A DNA stretch of 64,000 bases from Rothia dentocariosa ATCC 17931 (GCF_000164695.2 NC_014643.1:682001-746000); one strand, 5' to 3'. Numbered from the stretch's first letter, positions 41,893 to 51,254 are shown. Program-made: numbers and translations. Notes: generated from the letters alone by a model not told the origin.

Positions 41893-42552
41893 ATGGTTTT
41901 TTTTATCCCCGTACTTCTTGCCCATCTGCCGCTGGGGCTCCTCGGTTTCAAGCTTGAAGATGTGCTGATCAGCACCGGTCCGTGGGTTCTGGTGGTTTCG
42001 GCCATCATCGTTTTTATCGAATCGGGCGTGCTGTTTCCGGTGCTTCCGGGCGACTCTTTGATCTTCGCTCTGGGTATGCTCCACGACCGCATGGGGCTGT
42101 CGCTCTGGTTGGCCTTCCCGGTTCTCATTATCGCAGCGGTAGTTGGCGGTGAGGTCGGGTATCAGCTGGGTGCCCGCTATGGCCGTAATCTTTTCAAAGA
42201 CGATGCAAAAATCCTGAGCACCAAGAACCTGCACGCTGCGGAAGAATTTTTTGCTAAACGAGGCGGTTTCGCGCTTGTTGTAGGTCGCTTCGTACCGATC
42301 GTTCGTACCTTTGTTTCGTTGGCAGCGGGTATTTCTTCGTATCCACGCCGTAGGTTCAACCTCTGGAACATCCTGGGTGCCGTCCTGTGGATTGGTTCTA
42401 TTGGCATGGCAGGCGTGCTGTTGGGTGGTGTCGAGTTCATCCACAACAATATTGAGATGCTTGCGGTCATTATTGTACTGGTTTCGGTTCTGCCCGTGAC
42501 CTTTGAATACCTGCGCGGCCGTTCCAAAGGCAAGAGCGAGGCAGCCGAGTAG
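41893..42552 (+). CDS. DedA/SNARE-associated family membrane protein
   Basis: The ATG at 41893 has AGGA 8 nt upstream; the frame is open to 41845. 219 residues. It carries the DedA motifs ESGVLFPVLPGDSLIF (re-entrant loop with the acidic residues) and GRFVPIVRTFVSLAAGI (with essential Arg residues), and about five hydrophobic segments. DedA proteins are lipid scramblases or flippases, some recycling undecaprenyl phosphate. Monocistronic, with a strong terminator. Confidence 0.9.
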   Translation: MVFFIPVLLAHLPLGLLGFKLEDVLISTGPWVLVVSAIIVFIESGVLFPVLPGDSLIFALGMLHDRMGLSLWLAFPVLIIAAVVGGEVGYQLGARYGRNLFKDDAKILSTKNLHAAEEFFAKRGGFALVVGRFVPIVRTFVSLAAGISSYPRRRFNLWNILGAVLWIGSIGMAGVLLGGVEFIHNNIEMLAVIIVLVSVLPVTFEYLRGRSKGKSEAAE

Positions 42553-42584
42553 AGCATCGAAATCTCAAAGCTCTGCGTATGCAT

Positions 42585-42623
42585 AAGGGGGCGGCGAATA
42601 CAGACTGTATTCGCCGCCCCCTT
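42585..42623. terminator. Bidirectional terminator, 19-bp stem
   Basis: Perfect arms at 42585-42603 and 42605-42623 (AAGGGGGCGGCGAATACAG and inverse). It separates dedA from the convergent membrane-protein array. Confidence 0.88.
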
Positions 42624-42656
42624 GTATATGCTTATATTCTTATCAAAGCATATACC

Positions 42657-43364
42657 CTAATAGTTATAGGGTTGGTTCCCCTGCTGCTGGTAGGGATTTA
42701 CACCGCTCTGATTCTGCTGGTACATACGCCAGATGCGGCTCTGAGCGGTATACTGCGTAGCATCACGCAGCACCATGAACACGATAATGGCGCCCTGCAA
42801 AACCGTGGAGAAGATTGTCATACCAATTGACACAGGGTCGTTCATCGTAGAATACGGGGAATAACTTACCGACCCTGTGCCAGCACCCGTGAGGATCATG
42901 ATCAGGGCAATCACACCGAATGCAGTACCAATACTACTTAAGACCAAAGCTGTAATACGCGCCCAAGTGTGCCCTTTGGCGTAAAAATAACCGATAACGA
43001 CCGTAAGAGCGACTATGATGACGGCTATCAGAATGCCAACAACAATACTCGTTGTTATCACCGAGTCTGAAAGATGGACGCTACTGTAGTTCCCATACGG
43101 AGAGTACTGGTTCTTCTGCTGTTCGAGCAGGGCATTCATCCTGTCTCGAAGGGTTACCGAGTTGTAAATACTTGATACCAGGGTATAAAGCGCATACCCA
43201 AAGATCAGATAAATACCTGTTTTTACCACCGTGCTGGGTTCGGGCTTTTTCTCTGGAACAGGCATATAAGCCCCTGGCTGGTACGGCTGGCCATAAGGTC
43301 CTTGAGGCTGTTGGGCGTATGAGGGCTGATACTGCGGATCTTGATAATAGGGATTTTGGCTCAT
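42657..43364 (-). CDS. Array member 1: four-helix membrane protein with Gln/Tyr/Pro tail
   Basis: 235 residues. A Tyr/Gln/Pro-rich tail (1-43), then four hydrophobic segments (about 47-68, 98-126, 137-158, 178-202). The array motif GHTWARI sits before the third helix, and YTAQSRIWRMYQQ follows the fourth. The start has AGGACA upstream. It pairs most closely with array member 2 (same VVKxGxYLI first helix). Function unknown. Confidence 0.78.
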   Translation of the reverse strand: MSQNPYYQDPQYQPSYAQQPQGPYGQPYQPGAYMPVPEKKPEPSTVVKTGIYLIFGYALYTLVSSIYNSVTLRDRMNALLEQQKNQYSPYGNYSSVHLSDSVITTSIVVGILIAVIIVALTVVIGYFYAKGHTWARITALVLSSIGTAFGVIALIMILTGAGTGSVSYSPYSTMNDPVSIGMTIFSTVLQGAIIVFMVLRDATQYTAQSRIWRMYQQNQSGVNPYQQQGNQPYNY

Positions 43365-43457
43365 GGTGTGTCCTGGTGACTCTTATCGTGTGTACCGGTG
43401 TTATGTCTGCGGCAGTCGTATGCATGCCAGCAACACTTCATATATGGTGCAAAAACG

Positions 43458-43503
43458 CAAAACGCTCGCCGTACTTCAATGGTAGTGTACGGCGAACGTT
43501 TTC
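43458..43503 (-). terminator. Terminator of array member 2
   Basis: AAAACG/TCGCCGTAC...GTACGGCGA/CGTTTT hairpin 34 bp after the stop at 43537. Confidence 0.7.
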
Positions 43504-43536
43504 GCGCTGTTGAGGGCGCATCCGGGTGTCTGTAGG

Positions 43537-44304
43537 TTAGTTCAGGCGGTATCCATCACTACCACCGTCGTACCGGTCATTAGGATTCTGCGGTGCGGGG
43601 TTTGACCATGATTGCGGGTTCTGTGCCTGCGGGTTTTGTACAGCCTGACCGAATCCTTGTTGAGGCTGGGAATCTGTGGGCTGTTGAACGGGCTGCGGAC
43701 CCTGATCCTGCCGGTAGCTGCGCCAGAGGCGGCTATCGCTCGTGTACCGGGCGGCATCACCACGAAGCATGAAAACCACTACCGCAATCTGCAAAATAAT
43801 GCCCAATATAAGAACTATGTATACAGCAGGGCTTATAGATACCTGCTGCGCACCATCCATCTGAGATGTAACGGACTGTACCAGCGACTGGGCGAGAAGG
43901 GTGAGCAAGAAGTAGAGCAGATCGCGAATGGTACCGATAATCCCCAGAACAAGGGCGGTAATGCGTGCCCATCCGTGGCCCTTAGAGTAGAAGAATCCGA
44001 GGAGAATGGTAAACGCAGCAAAAATTGCACTGATGACATAGCCGAGTCCCGTCGAAGAGTTTACTTCGGTCGTCTTGCCGTTCTCCGTGTGGTATGTCTG
44101 GAACCCGAAATCGTCTAAGCCAACGATGGCTCGCATGATCATGTACAGCGCCACGGCGTAAATCAGGTAGGTGCCGATCTTGACGACGGTAGTGGGCTCG
44201 GGTTTCTGCGTTGGCACGGGTGCGTATTGAATCGCTGGGTGCATGGGCGCGTTAGGATGCGGCGGCTGGTATGGGGGTTGTTGACCATAAGGATCTTGAC
44301 TCAT
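43537..44304 (-). CDS. Array member 2: four-helix membrane protein with Gln/Pro/Asn tails
   Basis: 255 residues, start with GAGGAGGA. The N-tail (1-40) is Pro/Gln-rich. Helices lie at about 44-64, 88-112, 120-142 and 168-192, with GHGWARI between the second and third. The post-helix motif is YTSDSRLWRSYRQDQ. A second, Gln/Pro/Asn-rich tail occupies the last ~50 residues. The external loop (about 68-88) contains a hydrophilic TENGKTTE segment. Function unknown. Confidence 0.78.
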   Translation of the reverse strand: MSQDPYGQQPPYQPPHPNAPMHPAIQYAPVPTQKPEPTTVVKIGTYLIYAVALYMIMRAIVGLDDFGFQTYHTENGKTTEVNSSTGLGYVISAIFAAFTILLGFFYSKGHGWARITALVLGIIGTIRDLLYFLLTLLAQSLVQSVTSQMDGAQQVSISPAVYIVLILGIILQIAVVVFMLRGDAARYTSDSRLWRSYRQDQGPQPVQQPTDSQPQQGFGQAVQNPQAQNPQSWSNPAPQNPNDRYDGGSDGYRLN

Positions 44305-44378
44305 GGTTCCTCCTCAACAATGTTTTCTGTGGTTGGGCTGCGGAATTCTCACTTCGATCGTTGAGAGTTCCTTAAAAG

Positions 44379-44419
44379 AATGTTCGTCGTGCCCCCGCCT
44401 GAGGTGCATGACGAACATT
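44379..44419 (-). terminator. Terminator of array member 3
   Basis: AATGTTCGTC-x-TG / CATGACGAACATT hairpin (one mismatch), followed by TCTTTT on the minus strand. Confidence 0.65.
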
Positions 44420-44464
44420 GTTAGGCATGCACGAAGTGCATCAAACCTATGAAATTTTCAATCT

Positions 44465-45349
44465 CTAATTCAGATTGTACCCGCTATTACCCTGATGGTC
44501 TTGGGGATTTTGCGGGTTTTGCGGCACATTATTCTGCTGAGCCTGCGGATTCTGAGGAGCTTGCGGGTCATATCCATACCCCTGCTGCCCATTCTGAACA
44601 TGCTGGGCGTTATGCTGTGCAGCGGGTGCCTGTCCCTCGGATACGGGCACGGCGAGAGCGCTGGCATCGACGGGCTGGTTCTTTCCGTGAAGCGCGTCGT
44701 AGTAGGCCTTAGCCTTCTCCATGTACTTTGTTGTCGGCGGTATCCAGGTAAGAATAATCAAGAGTGCAAAAACAGCAACAGACGCTATGCCCAGGTAGAC
44801 CACGTACACGTAGGAGTTGAGGAACCCAACAAACCTCTCCGGAATGAGGTCCGTCTGCAAAAGATCCTGTACACCCCGCGCGTCATCTAACCTTGGCAAA
44901 AAGATGAAAAGGTTAAAAGCAGAAGCACCGATTGCAACCACAGTCAGGGTGGCGGAATTCGACCTATCGCCGTATTTAACCTTGTAAGAAAGGTAGATGA
45001 AAGCAACGATAGAGATAACGGCACCAATATAAGCCCTCACGCCAAAGTCGAAGGGATTATCTTTTTTAGGATCCAAATCGGTTGCTCGTGCGAATTCTGC
45101 GAATTTCGAGGTCACGGTGAGCTCAAGAATTAAGCACGCAAGACTTACAAGAGCCGCAATAATACCCACGATGAGAACGGCGACAACGGTTCCTCGGTAC
45201 GCGGGCTTCTCAGGAAGTTCAGCGGCGGGAGCGGGGGCGTTCCCATACATGGGCTGACCGGCGGGTGCGGGTTGTTGGGGGTAGCCTTGGCCTCCGGAAG
45301 GCTGGGGATTTTGAGGTAAAGCCGGGTCAGGTCTATGCTGCTCGCTCAT
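44465..45349 (-). CDS. Array member 3: four-helix membrane protein with Gln/Asn/Pro tails
   Basis: The ATG at 45349 follows AAAGGAG; the frame is open to 45403. 294 residues. Pro/Gln-rich N-tail (1-45); helices at about 48-72, 96-118, 124-145 and 168-192; then TWIPPTTKYMEKAKAYYDALHG, the array's end motif W-(I/L)-P-P-x-x-x-Y-(M/V). A long Gln/Asn/Pro tail closes the protein. The G-x-x-W-A-R-I motif is not conserved here (KVKYGDRSN instead). Function unknown. Confidence 0.76.
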   Translation of the reverse strand: MSEQHRPDPALPQNPQPSGGQGYPQQPAPAGQPMYGNAPAPAAELPEKPAYRGTVVAVLIVGIIAALVSLACLILELTVTSKFAEFARATDLDPKKDNPFDFGVRAYIGAVISIVAFIYLSYKVKYGDRSNSATLTVVAIGASAFNLFIFLPRLDDARGVQDLLQTDLIPERFVGFLNSYVYVVYLGIASVAVFALLIILTWIPPTTKYMEKAKAYYDALHGKNQPVDASALAVPVSEGQAPAAQHNAQHVQNGQQGYGYDPQAPQNPQAQQNNVPQNPQNPQDHQGNSGYNLN

Positions 45350-45655
45350 CGGTGGTACTCCTTTGTTCTCGGTTACCGTGTTAAACGGCTGTATTATGAG
45401 CATAGCGGAGCCTTAGTTTCAGGTCATACATTATTGACCGATGTCGTGAAATATTTTTTAATCACGCCGAGCTCAATATGATATTTCGTCATATACAACG
45501 AATTTTTGGACACGCCCGATCTCGAATTTTATTCGGGAAAAACCCTTCAGCGACCGCAAACCATCGCTCCCGGATTCAGAAATGCTGGCCACGCTGCCGT
45601 TAGCTCAGGAGCATAGCCCGGATATGTCTTGTACATAGGCTCCCAGAACCTACGG

Positions 45656-46189
45656 CTAACAGTGCGCGCATGCCTGACGGTAGGCGTTGCTCTCACGCAT
45701 ATACAGGGTAACGCTGGCGGGGAACATCAAAAATCCTAACAGCACCAGGTGCGTCAGTGCCGCCATGCTCAGCACCACAACCGACAAATATGACCCCGGA
45801 ATATCGGGAACGGCGGGGCGCAGCCAGCTCAGAGTCAGCAGAGAGGTTCCCAAGGTCAGCAGCGCGAGTGAAACCAGCAGAGCACGCGCCAGCGCATACC
45901 CCCGAAGAATAAAAATTCCTAGAATAATGTGCAAGAAAACGTTAGCAATAGTCAGAGCGTTACCCAGAGCAAAATTTTCAAAATTCCATGATGCCGTCAA
46001 ATATATGGTGCGGAGAATAGCAATCATCATGCTGGCGCATGCGGCTATCTTCACCGCACGCGGTAAATAAGGCCGCTCTAAAGAGGCTCTCGGTACGGGC
46101 GAATAATTCACCATATTCTCTTCGCCCATATACCCAGAGGTCAGTGTTGTTGTGGAGTATTCAGAGCGTACAGCACTGTCATAGCTCAT
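45656..46189 (-). CDS. Array member 4: four-helix membrane protein, short tails
   Basis: 177 residues, AGGAGGA before the start. A Ser/Tyr/Pro N-tail of ~40 residues without Gln repeats. Four hydrophobic segments (about 46-64, 74-96, 100-122, 132-155), with GYALARALL in the motif position and LYMRESNAYRQACA at the end. It is the shortest member with the end motif. Function unknown. Confidence 0.74.
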   Translation of the reverse strand: MSYDSAVRSEYSTTTLTSGYMGEENMVNYSPVPRASLERPYLPRAVKIAACASMMIAILRTIYLTASWNFENFALGNALTIANVFLHIILGIFILRGYALARALLVSLALLTLGTSLLTLSWLRPAVPDIPGSYLSVVVLSMAALTHLVLLGFLMFPASVTLYMRESNAYRQACAHC

Positions 46190-46534
46190 TGGCGGTATTC
46201 CTCCTAGAGGGCTGCGGCATTGTACGAAAGTATCTAAGGTCTTAGCTGAGTGTTACGAAGAACCTCCACAACCCTTAAACCACACGTTACAGGTTCATCA
46301 AGCAATATGACAATATCTCTAGGTTTTTGCACTATGTTTTAATATTGAAAAGCGTAGGTTTAAGGCGCTTATAGTTTCATTATTTATCGGTCAGATGCCC
46401 AGAAATAAAGGCTTTATGGGCATACAAGAAATTATTTACGCGCAACGAGATCAGTTATAAAAAGGGTGCTGCGACATATATGAAATATATGTCGCAGCAC
46501 CCTCACGAGGTAAAACTCTTATATCCTCAGGGAG
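46190..46534. terminator. Intergenic region with 19-bp terminator hairpin (46463-46503)
   Basis: AGGGTGCTGCGACATATAT and its inverse, with a 3-nt loop, lie at 46463-46503, 32 bp after the stop codon of array member 5. The rest of the 345-bp gap is AT-rich promoter-like sequence for member 4. Confidence 0.8.
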
Positions 46535-47380
46535 CTAAAGCTGCTGCCCTCCAGAAGGAGGCTGATTCCCCGGTGCCTGCCCCGGATGCGGCGCGGGTGC
46601 CGGATATGCATAGGGCTGCGGCATTCCGTAGGGGCTATTGGCCTGGTTTCGCGCCCGCCGCACCGAAGTACGCTGGCGAACATACCTATTCGCGGGCGGC
46701 AGCCACATCAGAATCAGGGGCAGAAGACCCACCACCAAAATGGAGATATAGATGATGACAAGTCCGAAAGCTTGACTCCGAAGATCCACTAGATCCGTAA
46801 AATTGGCAAACTCGTTGTAGCCTACGATCGAGTCCATCAGGAAAAGCATGACTAAGAGCGTATTCAACACTGTAAAAACCGTCAGAACAATACGCGCCCA
46901 GTTGTATCCCAGGAAAATAAAAATTCCGAAAAAAATGTAGATGATGCTGAAGAAAATACCAAAAACAAAACGGCCTACTAGACCGACCTGCATATCTCGA
47001 AGTTCATAAAATTCCGGTTTAGCAATAAACTGTTGATAAGCGCTCTCCCCCAACGATTGACGGAGCGCTTCCATCAGGCTACTCACCATAGAGGCCATAA
47101 CGCCGTATTCGATGACGCGTAAGATGGGCATCAAGATCGCCAAGATGAGGACAGACAGCAGCAGAATCGACATTTTCGGTTTAGCGGCTGATTCCGGCGG
47201 CGTGGATGGTGACGGTGCCACCTGATGTGCCGGATTCTGCATATACGGCTGCGAGATCTGCGGGTTTACAGGGTGGTTCTGTCCATACTGATTCTGCGGC
47301 TGGTTTGAGTATGCACCTGATGTCTGCGGACCTTGCGGTGGCCGGGGGTCTGGACTGGCGGGCTTGGGGTATTCATTCAT
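46535..47380 (-). CDS. Array member 5: four-helix membrane protein with Gln/Pro tails
   Basis: 281 residues. The ATG at 47380 is preferred (AAGGAC upstream); a TTG two codons earlier (47386) is possible. N-tail Pro/Gln/Asn-rich (1-70); helices at about 73-95, 130-160, 163-185 and 205-228. Motif GYNWARIVLTVF precedes helix 3, and MWLPPANRYVRQR follows helix 4. C-tail Pro/Tyr/Gly-rich. Function unknown. Confidence 0.77.
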   Translation of the reverse strand: MNEYPKPASPDPRPPQGPQTSGAYSNQPQNQYGQNHPVNPQISQPYMQNPAHQVAPSPSTPPESAAKPKMSILLLSVLILAILMPILRVIEYGVMASMVSSLMEALRQSLGESAYQQFIAKPEFYELRDMQVGLVGRFVFGIFFSIIYIFFGIFIFLGYNWARIVLTVFTVLNTLLVMLFLMDSIVGYNEFANFTDLVDLRSQAFGLVIIYISILVVGLLPLILMWLPPANRYVRQRTSVRRARNQANSPYGMPQPYAYPAPAPHPGQAPGNQPPSGGQQL

Positions 47381-47474
47381 CGACAATAGTCCTTACGGTT
47401 ATAACGGGGTGAAGCACCGCTTTGGGCTTCTTTTCGAGAATAGCGGAAAGCGCTCACACTGCCTAGTATCTGGG

Positions 47475-48209
47475 CTATGAGTTTGTACCTTTAGTCTGCT
47501 CTTCCGAGGCTAATTCCGTCTGAGCCGCAAACCGGTCGGCGTAGCTCTTACTACCCGCCTCAAGCGCTTCTTTAGCTTTCCAGTAGGCTTTAGTATTCCG
47601 CATATACACGTTCACAGGCGGCATCCACACGAGAACAACCAGGCATATATTCGCCAAGAAAAGTAACATATATACGGTCACCAGAGCCCCTAAATACCCC
47701 TGCGCATTCGCAAAAGCCGGCGCCTCTGGGTCGGACATCGTATAAGCCTGCCCCAAAGCGCTCATACCACTCATCAGCACGCCCAAGGAGGCAAGAATAG
47801 TCAGCAGAATGCGACCCCAGTTTTTTCCACTATTCACGACGAGCCCAAAAAGAATATAAAGCAGAGCAGATGTCAGTACGGAAAGAAAATGGAATGTGAG
47901 CGTTGAGTTTAGCTGCGCCTGTGCAAACATTCCAGATTTCATCTGCTCAAGAGACATATCACCATACGCAGGTACGTATGTGCGCGATTGATGCCATTTA
48001 AAAGCCTCACTCAAATATGAAGACGTTAGGACATACTCCACAAAACGCAGGATTGGGCACACGGTAGCGGTAAAAATTGCGAAGACAAAAACAAAAGTAG
48101 GTCTTTTAGGCTCCTTAAAGGCGGCAGCGAGACCTCCCGGATTCGATGCTGCCATATGAGGCTGATACGAGGGCGTGCCTTCCGGCATAGGCGCGGCAGA
48201 ATATGTCAT
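47475..48209 (-). CDS. Array member 6: four-helix membrane protein
   Basis: 244 residues, AAGGA 8 nt upstream. The N-tail is short (1-38) and less Gln-rich. Helices at about 40-60, 95-117, 122-145 and 170-195. GKNWGRILLTIL precedes helix 3; VWMPPVNVYMRNTKAYWKAKEAL follows helix 4 in two blocks. Charged Glu/Thr tail. Function unknown. Confidence 0.77.
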   Translation of the reverse strand: MTYSAAPMPEGTPSYQPHMAASNPGGLAAAFKEPKRPTFVFVFAIFTATVCPILRFVEYVLTSSYLSEAFKWHQSRTYVPAYGDMSLEQMKSGMFAQAQLNSTLTFHFLSVLTSALLYILFGLVVNSGKNWGRILLTILASLGVLMSGMSALGQAYTMSDPEAPAFANAQGYLGALVTVYMLLFLANICLVVLVWMPPVNVYMRNTKAYWKAKEALEAGSKSYADRFAAQTELASEEQTKGTNS

Positions 48210-48374
48210 GGTGCAGTCCTTACACGGGTTTTATGAAATTTATAGTGTTACGTGAATACTCTTTTGAGCATACTAAAAAGTTCTTTGAACACCAGCATTG
48301 TGGTTCTCTTATGAACTGAACCTTGGCGGCTTAGATTCTGCCGCCGCCCTAGCTGCCGATCACAATCTGTTCGT

Positions 48375-49202
48375 CTACGACCGCTGCCCGGGATACTGCT
48401 GCCCGGTATTGGGGTTGTAACCTCCTGGCTGCTGACCCGCATAGTAACCTGGCTGAACAACGTGATATGCATATACCTGCTGATATTGAGTCTGTTCCAT
48501 TAAACGCGCCAGCCGATATGCCTTGAGTTTGCGTACATAACGATTAGCCGGGCGAAGCCACATCACAATTATCGTAAGCAGGTTAACCGCGCAGAGGGCA
48601 GCGTATAGAATCACGAGCACCCTCATATACCCCTGTACCTGTGGATTTTGTGAGATCCCTTCAATACCTGTCTGTGCGGTATTAAAAGCCCAGCATTTGA
48701 AGGCGCTCATAATAATCCCGATAACGGCAATAATTGTCAGCATAATACGCGCCCAATTCCGCCCCACATATGCGAAACAGCCGAAGAGCAGATAAAGACA
48801 CGAAGACACGAAAACAGATACCAGCAGAAAGGCTGCCTGGGCGCCCGAGAGTAAAAATGCGGGAACCGCAATGGCCTCGCGATCAATATTCTCTGCATAC
48901 TGTTGGGAGCTTACCCAGCGTGCCGCCTCGTTCATTAACGATGCACTGACCAGATACTCTATGATCCGTAACGCGATGCATGCCAAAGCACCCACAAGAA
49001 CCAGCGTCAGTACGAATGTTCGTACAGGTTTTTCAATCTTAACCGCGTTATTGTCATATGTGCCCTGAGGGGCAGCCTGAAGGGGAACTGTAGGATTCTG
49101 CCCCTGCCCCACCGCCATATGCTGCTGCAAATGCTGCACATAAGGGTTTGAAGGTTGCTGGGGTGAGGGGTCTCCTGAAGTAGGGTTTGGGTGGTTGGTC
49201 AT
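48375..49202 (-). CDS. Array member 7: four-helix membrane protein with Gln/Tyr/Gly C-tail
   Basis: 275 residues, AAGGAG before the start. Pro/Gln/Asn N-tail (1-58); helices at about 60-82, 108-135, 140-162 and 185-208. GRNWARIMLTII precedes helix 3; MWLRPANRYVRKL and YRLARLM follow helix 4. The C-tail has YxxxQQPGGYNPNTGQQ, reminiscent of low-complexity adhesive or phase-separating tails. The upstream region carries the TATTCC/GGAATA palindromes. Function unknown. Confidence 0.77.
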   Translation of the reverse strand: MTNHPNPTSGDPSPQQPSNPYVQHLQQHMAVGQGQNPTVPLQAAPQGTYDNNAVKIEKPVRTFVLTLVLVGALACIALRIIEYLVSASLMNEAARWVSSQQYAENIDREAIAVPAFLLSGAQAAFLLVSVFVSSCLYLLFGCFAYVGRNWARIMLTIIAVIGIIMSAFKCWAFNTAQTGIEGISQNPQVQGYMRVLVILYAALCAVNLLTIIVMWLRPANRYVRKLKAYRLARLMEQTQYQQVYAYHVVQPGYYAGQQPGGYNPNTGQQYPGQRS

Positions 49203-49295
49203 CGGCGATTCTCCTTGAGGTTTTAGCTCAATAGAACTGTGAACTTATTTCTGAGAGTAGCCGACCTCAAGGGCGGTTTGCAGTATTTACACCCG

Positions 49296-49313
49296 TATTC
49301 CATATGTGGAATA
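49296..49313. promoter_or_regulatory. TATTCC-N6-GGAATA palindrome upstream of array member 7
   Basis: A perfect 6-bp inverted repeat with a 6-nt centre, ~95 bp before the start at 49202. A related element is at 49405-49428. Confidence 0.4.
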
Positions 49314-49404
49314 TTTCTCAGCAGGTTTTCTGCGATATACAAAAGGTACCGCACCAGATCGGAAAACATCTAGCACATCACCCTCAAAATACTCTCTCAC
49401 CTGC

Positions 49405-49428
49405 ATATATTCCAAATAGAGAATATAT
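49405..49428. promoter_or_regulatory. ATATATTC-N8-GAATATAT palindrome
   Basis: An 8-bp perfect inverted repeat, 12 bp after the stop of array member 8 and upstream of member 7. It shares the TATTC/GAATA core with the 49296 site, so the pair may bind one regulator. Confidence 0.4.
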
Positions 49429-49439
49429 TGTGGGGTGGT

Positions 49440-50051
49440 TTAGAACATCAGGGAGTCCTCACGCTGCTCGGCACGCCATAGGCTTCGCGCATGCATATAT
49501 TCGCGGGCGGCACGGCTCCAGATCAGTCCAAGAGCAATAACGCTCATCACAAGATACGGCATACCCACATAAAGAGGCACATAAAGCGGCGACGAGTTGG
49601 AATCTAAGAGGAACTCTACTTCCTCCATAGGAGCCCCATTAAGACCGGCCATGATAACGCCCACCAGCAAGAGCACAATAAAGGTGCAGAGCATTCCCAA
49701 CAGCAAGGAGGCAGTCAGCACATACGCAGCCCACCTATGCCCGCGTAAATACGCAAATAACACCACCACATGAAGCGCCATCAGCACGAAGGTTGCCATC
49801 ATGAAAAATACGAGGGGAAGCTGGTCTTTGAGCGTCAGAAAAGTTTCTGATTCCCAGAGCGATACGCCCTGCAGCGGCACCGTAACAACCCAGACGATAT
49901 ACGAGATCAGAATGTACGCCCACATCCCTATAAATATCGTCATGATGAGGGCTGCCAGAGACACTTGAAGGGGCCTTATAGGCTTGCCCGATATTTTCGA
50001 CACTAATACCGTGGCCCGATCGTCATGCGGATGCTCTGGCTGGTTTTCCAC
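49440..50051 (-). CDS. Array member 8: four-helix membrane protein, short tails
   Basis: 203 residues from a GTG with GAGAGGGG upstream. A charged N-tail (1-26) with no Gln repeats, helices at about 30-58, 74-95, 100-128 and 150-172. GHRWAAYVLTAS is the motif before helix 3; LIWSRAAREYMHARSLWRAEQ follows helix 4 in two blocks. It fits the family but lacks low-complexity tails. Function unknown. Confidence 0.75.
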   Translation of the reverse strand: MENQPEHPHDDRATVLVSKISGKPIRPLQVSLAALIMTIFIGMWAYILISYIVWVVTVPLQGVSLWESETFLTLKDQLPLVFFMMATFVLMALHVVVLFAYLRGHRWAAYVLTASLLLGMLCTFIVLLLVGVIMAGLNGAPMEEVEFLLDSNSSPLYVPLYVGMPYLVMSVIALGLIWSRAAREYMHARSLWRAEQREDSLMF

Positions 50052-50082
50052 CCGGGTTTTCCCCTCTCGTACTGGTTTCTAG

Positions 50083-50095
50083 TGTTAGATTAGCA
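50083..50095 (+). promoter_or_regulatory. Solo TGTTAGATTAGCA half-site
   Basis: This 13-mer is exactly one arm of palindrome II in the 94-bp repeats at 3.8 and 5.8 kb. Here it lies 32 bp upstream of array member 8 with only a poor partner arm (TTTGC). Confidence 0.4.
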
Positions 50096-50189
50096 AGGTT
50101 TGCCAGCAAGAGACAGATACAACACCGCCGCGCATGTCATATCATGTCGCGCAACCATACGGTGCGTCCCGTACAGATGTTTACGAAGA

Positions 50190-51155
50190 CTAGCGAATAC
50201 TCAATGTTGGGCGAGCAAGTATCGCACGCAGAGTATTGAACTTATACAGGGTTACACTCAGCAATGCGATTTCAAGAAGCCATAAAGCACCCAGCGCGCA
50301 GAGTACAATCATGGGGTCAAGACCCAGTGAAATACCATCCCAGTTCAAGACGAGAAGTAGGAATGTGATGGGTGAAAGTACCAGTCCAACACCGATAAAG
50401 CAGATCAGCGAAAATATTCCCCACACGGAATATACGGATGCGTCCGAAGCGTCTTTGGGCGGACGCGCTAACGGCCATACCTGAACAACGGCGTAGATTG
50501 TGATAATCAGCCAGAATCCCCACCCCATATTGGTGGTGTAGCGTGCAATAATAGCGCCTTCAAAAATCCCCAAGAGAGCGAGCACTGCTAACCGGACACC
50601 AATGGTGATGTTCAGAGAACGTCGTCGTGCATTTATTGTTTCAAGGCCTGCCTGCATTTGAGAGAATGCGCGATCCGGGTTCTTCGGCGTATATGCCTGA
50701 TGTGGAATACTATTCCGTCGCGGCGATACATCCTGCTCAACCTCTTGCGAGGTTTGTGATGGGGCAGGTTTTGATGCAGCGGATACTTCCGAAGAACTAG
50801 GCGCTGGCGGCGTCGGCGTGGGAGCGGGAATAAAACGTGGGGCAGGCGCATCCTGAGGTGCCTGAGGCTCGGCAGTTTTCGGTTTCGTAGCTGCCCGAAG
50901 CGCCTGACGAACCGCGCCCTGTTTCTTGGGCTGCGGTGGCTGTGGGGCTGGTTCCGGCTCCCCCGAATTCTGTCGTGCATGCTCAAGGGCGTATGCGGGC
51001 GGCGCTGCCGGAACCGCGTGGCGAATCGGTGCCGTGTAGCGGGTGGGCACCGCATCCTGACCAGCCGGCGGGGCTTCGTCCCGAGGGGAGTCTTCGGCGT
51101 TCATGCGGGCAGAAGGAAACGCATCGGCATCATGCGCACGAGATTCGTGATCCAC
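50190..51155 (-). CDS. Array member 9: membrane protein with long Pro/Ala-rich tail
   Basis: 321 residues from a GTG with GGAGGA upstream. The N-tail is ~185 residues, rich in Pro/Ala/Glu and with charged blocks (KKQGAVRQALRAATKPKT), then an amphipathic segment (AFSQMQAGLETINARRR) and four helices (about 188-210, 215-235, 245-272, 285-310). The G-x-x-W motif is not clear. It ends with RAILARPTLSIR. It is the most divergent member, placed in the array by position, layout and size. Function unknown. Confidence 0.72.
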   Translation of the reverse strand: MDHESRAHDADAFPSARMNAEDSPRDEAPPAGQDAVPTRYTAPIRHAVPAAPPAYALEHARQNSGEPEPAPQPPQPKKQGAVRQALRAATKPKTAEPQAPQDAPAPRFIPAPTPTPPAPSSSEVSAASKPAPSQTSQEVEQDVSPRRNSIPHQAYTPKNPDRAFSQMQAGLETINARRRSLNITIGVRLAVLALLGIFEGAIIARYTTNMGWGFWLIITIYAVVQVWPLARPPKDASDASVYSVWGIFSLICFIGVGLVLSPITFLLLVLNWDGISLGLDPMIVLCALGALWLLEIALLSVTLYKFNTLRAILARPTLSIR

Positions 51156-51254
51156 AGCAGTTTCCTCCTCCCCATATATCTCAAAGATACATACGGCTTT
51201 TTTCGGAAGATAAATTCCCGAAGCCGAGTGAGTTTTTTATCTACGCATACCCTA

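Noticed and set aside
45590..45665. tRNA-like sequence with GTTAGCTCAGGAGCATAG
   Set aside because: It has a D-arm-like string only; no matching acceptor or T-arm, so it is not a tRNA.
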